Shown piece by piece: positions 5,816 through 7,451 of a DNA stretch of 7,451 nucleotides; positions within the stretch are counted from its first letter, which is position 1, and each line of letters starts with the position of its first letter. Below the pieces are notes generated by a model. That model saw only the letters and a list, made by a program, of their open reading frames with translations, did no database searches and was not told the origin of the DNA. Source of the stretch: JALYSX01 sp035544315 (GTDB lineage: Bacteria; Vulcanimicrobiota; Vulcanimicrobiia; Vulcanimicrobiales; Vulcanimicrobiaceae); NCBI GenBank assembly GCA_035544315.1, contig DATKGB010000183.1, positions 1 to 7,451 of the forward strand, given 5' to 3'. The translations under genes and the position numbers were made by a program.

Positions 5816-6832
5816 CTAACCGCCGATTTCGCTTAGGGCTCGCATGCGGGAGGCGGGTTCGCCGAGGCGGAGGTGGTGACGTTCGGGCTTTATGAGCATG
5901 GCGTCGCGGAGGAGGTCGGCGATGGCGGCTTCTCCGGCGCCGGCGCGCAATGGGGTCCGCAAATCCAGATGGTGATCGCCGAACAGGCACAGGCGCAAGC
6001 GACCATCGGCGGTCAAGCGGACGCGATTGCAGCGATCGCAATAGTCGTGTGAGAGCGGGCTGATCACGCCGATGATGCCGGCGGCGCCTGGCGCGGCGAA
6101 ATACCGTGCGGGCCCGTTGCCGCCGGGTCCGGGAACGGGGGCCAGGTCGGCGACGGCGGCGAGGCGCTCGAGGATTTCAGAGGCGGCGATGTAGGTGTCA
6201 CGCTGCATGCCGAGATTTTCGTGGACCGGCATGACCTCGATAAATCGCACCGCGACGGGCAGGCGGCGCGCCAGTTCCGCAAAGTCGGCCAACTCGTCGT
6301 CGTTTTGGCCACGCATCACGACCACGTTGATCTTTACCGGCGCCAGGCCGCGCGCGAACGCGGCGTCGATACCGCGCAAGACTTTGTCTAGGCCCGGTCG
6401 CCGCGCGATCGCTTCGAAACGGTCCGAGCGCAACGTATCCAGCGATATGTTGACGCGTTGCAAACCGGCCGCAACCAAATCGTCGATTTGATCCTCGAGA
6501 AGCAGCCCGTTGGTGGAAAGCGAAACGTCGTCGATGCCCGGCGTGTTGGCGATCTCGCGCACGAGGCGGTGCAGCTCCCGACGCAGCAGCGGTTCGCCGC
6601 CGGTCAATCGAATCGATCGAATCCCGACCGATGCCGCCGCGCGCACGATCGCGGCGATCTCTTCGTACGAAAGGATCTCCTCGCGGCGCAACCAGTCCAA
6701 GCCGCCTTCGGGCATGCAATAGACGCAGCGCAGATTGCACTTATCGGTCACCGAAACGCGCAAATAGGTGATCGGACGCGCGAAGGCGTCCGTCATCGGC
6801 GCAACGAGAAGATCGACGGTCGAGGCAGCCAT
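5816..6832 (-). CDS. moaA: GTP 3',8-cyclase MoaA (radical SAM, molybdenum cofactor synthesis)
   Basis: The product is 338 residues, as expected for MoaA. The radical-SAM cluster motif is C32-x3-C36-x2-C39 in TDKCNLRCVYCMP. The SAM-binding glycine motif TGGEPLLR is at 77-84, followed by STNG (106-109) and NISLDTL (128-134). The second, GTP-binding 4Fe-4S site is C265-x2-C268-x13-C282 in DYCDRCNRVRLTADGRLRLC. The protein ends in IGG, the C-terminal Gly-Gly that MoaA needs for catalysis. It converts GTP to 3',8-cyclo-dihydro-GTP, the first step of molybdopterin synthesis, in the cytoplasm, with MoaC as the usual next enzyme. No other moa gene is in the window. ATG 6832 is preferred; the preceding codon TTG at 6835 is an alternative with purine-rich AAGAGAG just upstream, and ATG 6796 lies nearer the conserved region but has no ribosome binding site. 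The LolA-like gene ends 36 bases upstream, so the two may be co-transcribed. Confidence 0.97.
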   Translation of the reverse strand: MAASTVDLLVAPMTDAFARPITYLRVSVTDKCNLRCVYCMPEGGLDWLRREEILSYEEIAAIVRAAASVGIRSIRLTGGEPLLRRELHRLVREIANTPGIDDVSLSTNGLLLEDQIDDLVAAGLQRVNISLDTLRSDRFEAIARRPGLDKVLRGIDAAFARGLAPVKINVVVMRGQNDDELADFAELARRLPVAVRFIEVMPVHENLGMQRDTYIAASEILERLAAVADLAPVPGPGGNGPARYFAAPGAAGIIGVISPLSHDYCDRCNRVRLTADGRLRLCLFGDHHLDLRTPLRAGAGEAAIADLLRDAMLIKPERHHLRLGEPASRMRALSEIGG

Positions 6833-6868
6833 CAACTCTCTTATAGCACGAACTCCCGACGCGCGACG

Positions 6869-7451
6869 CTAGCTTTGGTTAAAGAAATCGTCCGTTAGGG
6901 CCGGGTTGAGCTTGAAATCGGTAAACGTCGAGGTAGCGTCCCCGTTGTAGCCGGGCCGCTCGAAATGGCCGCTCTGCTTGTCGACCAAATAGTTCCCGTT
7001 GACCTGCCTGTAGGTCTGATGCAGGTCGGCGTAGCCGCTGTCGTTGTAGTCCCAACGCATCGAGGAGATCGTTGCGGTTTTATCGTCGACCACCGCGTCG
7101 AGATGATCCACGCGGCCGTGTTTGCGCGGCACCAGCCGGAAGGTCGTCGACGTCCCGTCGTCGCCGACGATCGACACGACGTAGACCTGCTTCCACTGCG
7201 ACGGCGAATCGATGTGCGGATAGATTTTGCTGAACTCTTTGCCGATGCCGGGCAAACCGCCGGTAAACACCAACTTATCCTTACTGGGTTCCTTGTGATA
7301 GAACGTGCCGTCCAAGCTGGGTGCTAAGAACGGGAACGAATGCATCACGATGTCGGCGTGAATCGACGCCTGGTAGCTGTTAAGGTGCGGATTGAGCGCG
7401 CTCATGCGCGCCAGCAGATCCGCGTCGCCGCGCGCGGGCGCGCCGATGCTG
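6869..7451 (-). CDS. LolA-like outer-membrane lipoprotein-sorting family protein (partial, N-terminus beyond right edge)
   Basis: About 193 C-terminal residues are visible, ending at TAG 6869. The frame stays open to the right edge, so the ATG at 7405 is probably internal: the residues before it, DADLLARMSALN, look like the first helix of a LolA-type domain. The rest alternates hydrophobic and polar residues like beta strands, and includes GTFYHKEPSKDKLVF, KQVYVVSIVGDD, YRQVNGNYLVDKQSGHFE and a closing TFTDFKLNPALTDDFF, which resembles the end of LolA/LolB-fold proteins. Such proteins are periplasmic and carry lipoproteins or other lipids across to the outer membrane. The signal peptide is not in the window. 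Assignment rests on pattern only; it could be another member of the LolA-like superfamily. It may share a transcript with moaA. Confidence 0.7.
   Translation of the reverse strand, partial: SIGAPARGDADLLARMSALNPHLNSYQASIHADIVMHSFPFLAPSLDGTFYHKEPSKDKLVFTGGLPGIGKEFSKIYPHIDSPSQWKQVYVVSIVGDDGTSTTFRLVPRKHGRVDHLDAVVDDKTATISSMRWDYNDSGYADLHQTYRQVNGNYLVDKQSGHFERPGYNGDATSTFTDFKLNPALTDDFFNQS

Noticed and set aside
6196..6220. Second TGTCAC-like site with a CGT block on the plus strand inside moaA
   Set aside because: Spacing is off by one, it lies antisense inside a coding region and precedes no plus-strand gene.

Overview
The window is a G+C-rich stretch of chromosome from a bacterium that appears to have two membranes. 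The signs are a LolA-like protein, a lipoprotein c-type cytochrome and a TonB-type C-terminal domain. Taxonomy cannot be fixed from sequence alone. The mix of a B-box zinc-finger membrane protein, an anti-sigma/TonB fusion and a divergent photolyase would suit an uncultivated soil lineage such as Eremiobacterota (WPS-2), but that is a weak inference. I see no insertion sequence, phage gene, CRISPR array, tRNA or rRNA.

Layout from left to right. At 1-1499 (minus) lies an MsbA-like ABC exporter cut by the left edge before its Walker B motif. A 93-base divergent gap leads to 1593-2210 (plus), a small membrane protein with an N-terminal B-box-type zinc finger. Its stop codon overlaps that of the next gene. 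All remaining genes are on the minus strand. In transcription order (right to left) they are: a LolA-like protein cut by the right edge (6869-7451); moaA (5816-6832), 36 bases downstream; a 198-base gap holding a large near-perfect inverted repeat (5720-5813) and a candidate ECF promoter (5643-5669); an ECF sigma factor (5102-5617); a zf-HC2 anti-sigma factor fused to a TonB-like domain (4093-5097); a 123-base gap; a lipoprotein cytochrome c (3619-3969); and a photolyase/cryptochrome-family protein (2207-3619), whose ATG shares one base with the cytochrome stop codon.

Sigma factor and anti-sigma factor form a tight two-gene unit with translational coupling, and cytochrome and photolyase form a second coupled pair just downstream. 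This suggests a stress or light-response module: a membrane anti-sigma factor with a periplasmic domain holds the sigma factor, and on release the sigma factor may drive its own promoter and possibly the cytochrome-photolyase pair. The photolyase keeps the FAD-domain framework but lacks several residues that contact the pyrimidine dimer in the E. coli enzyme, so its substrate or role is open. MoaA (molybdenum cofactor synthesis) and the LolA-like protein look like a separate housekeeping unit.
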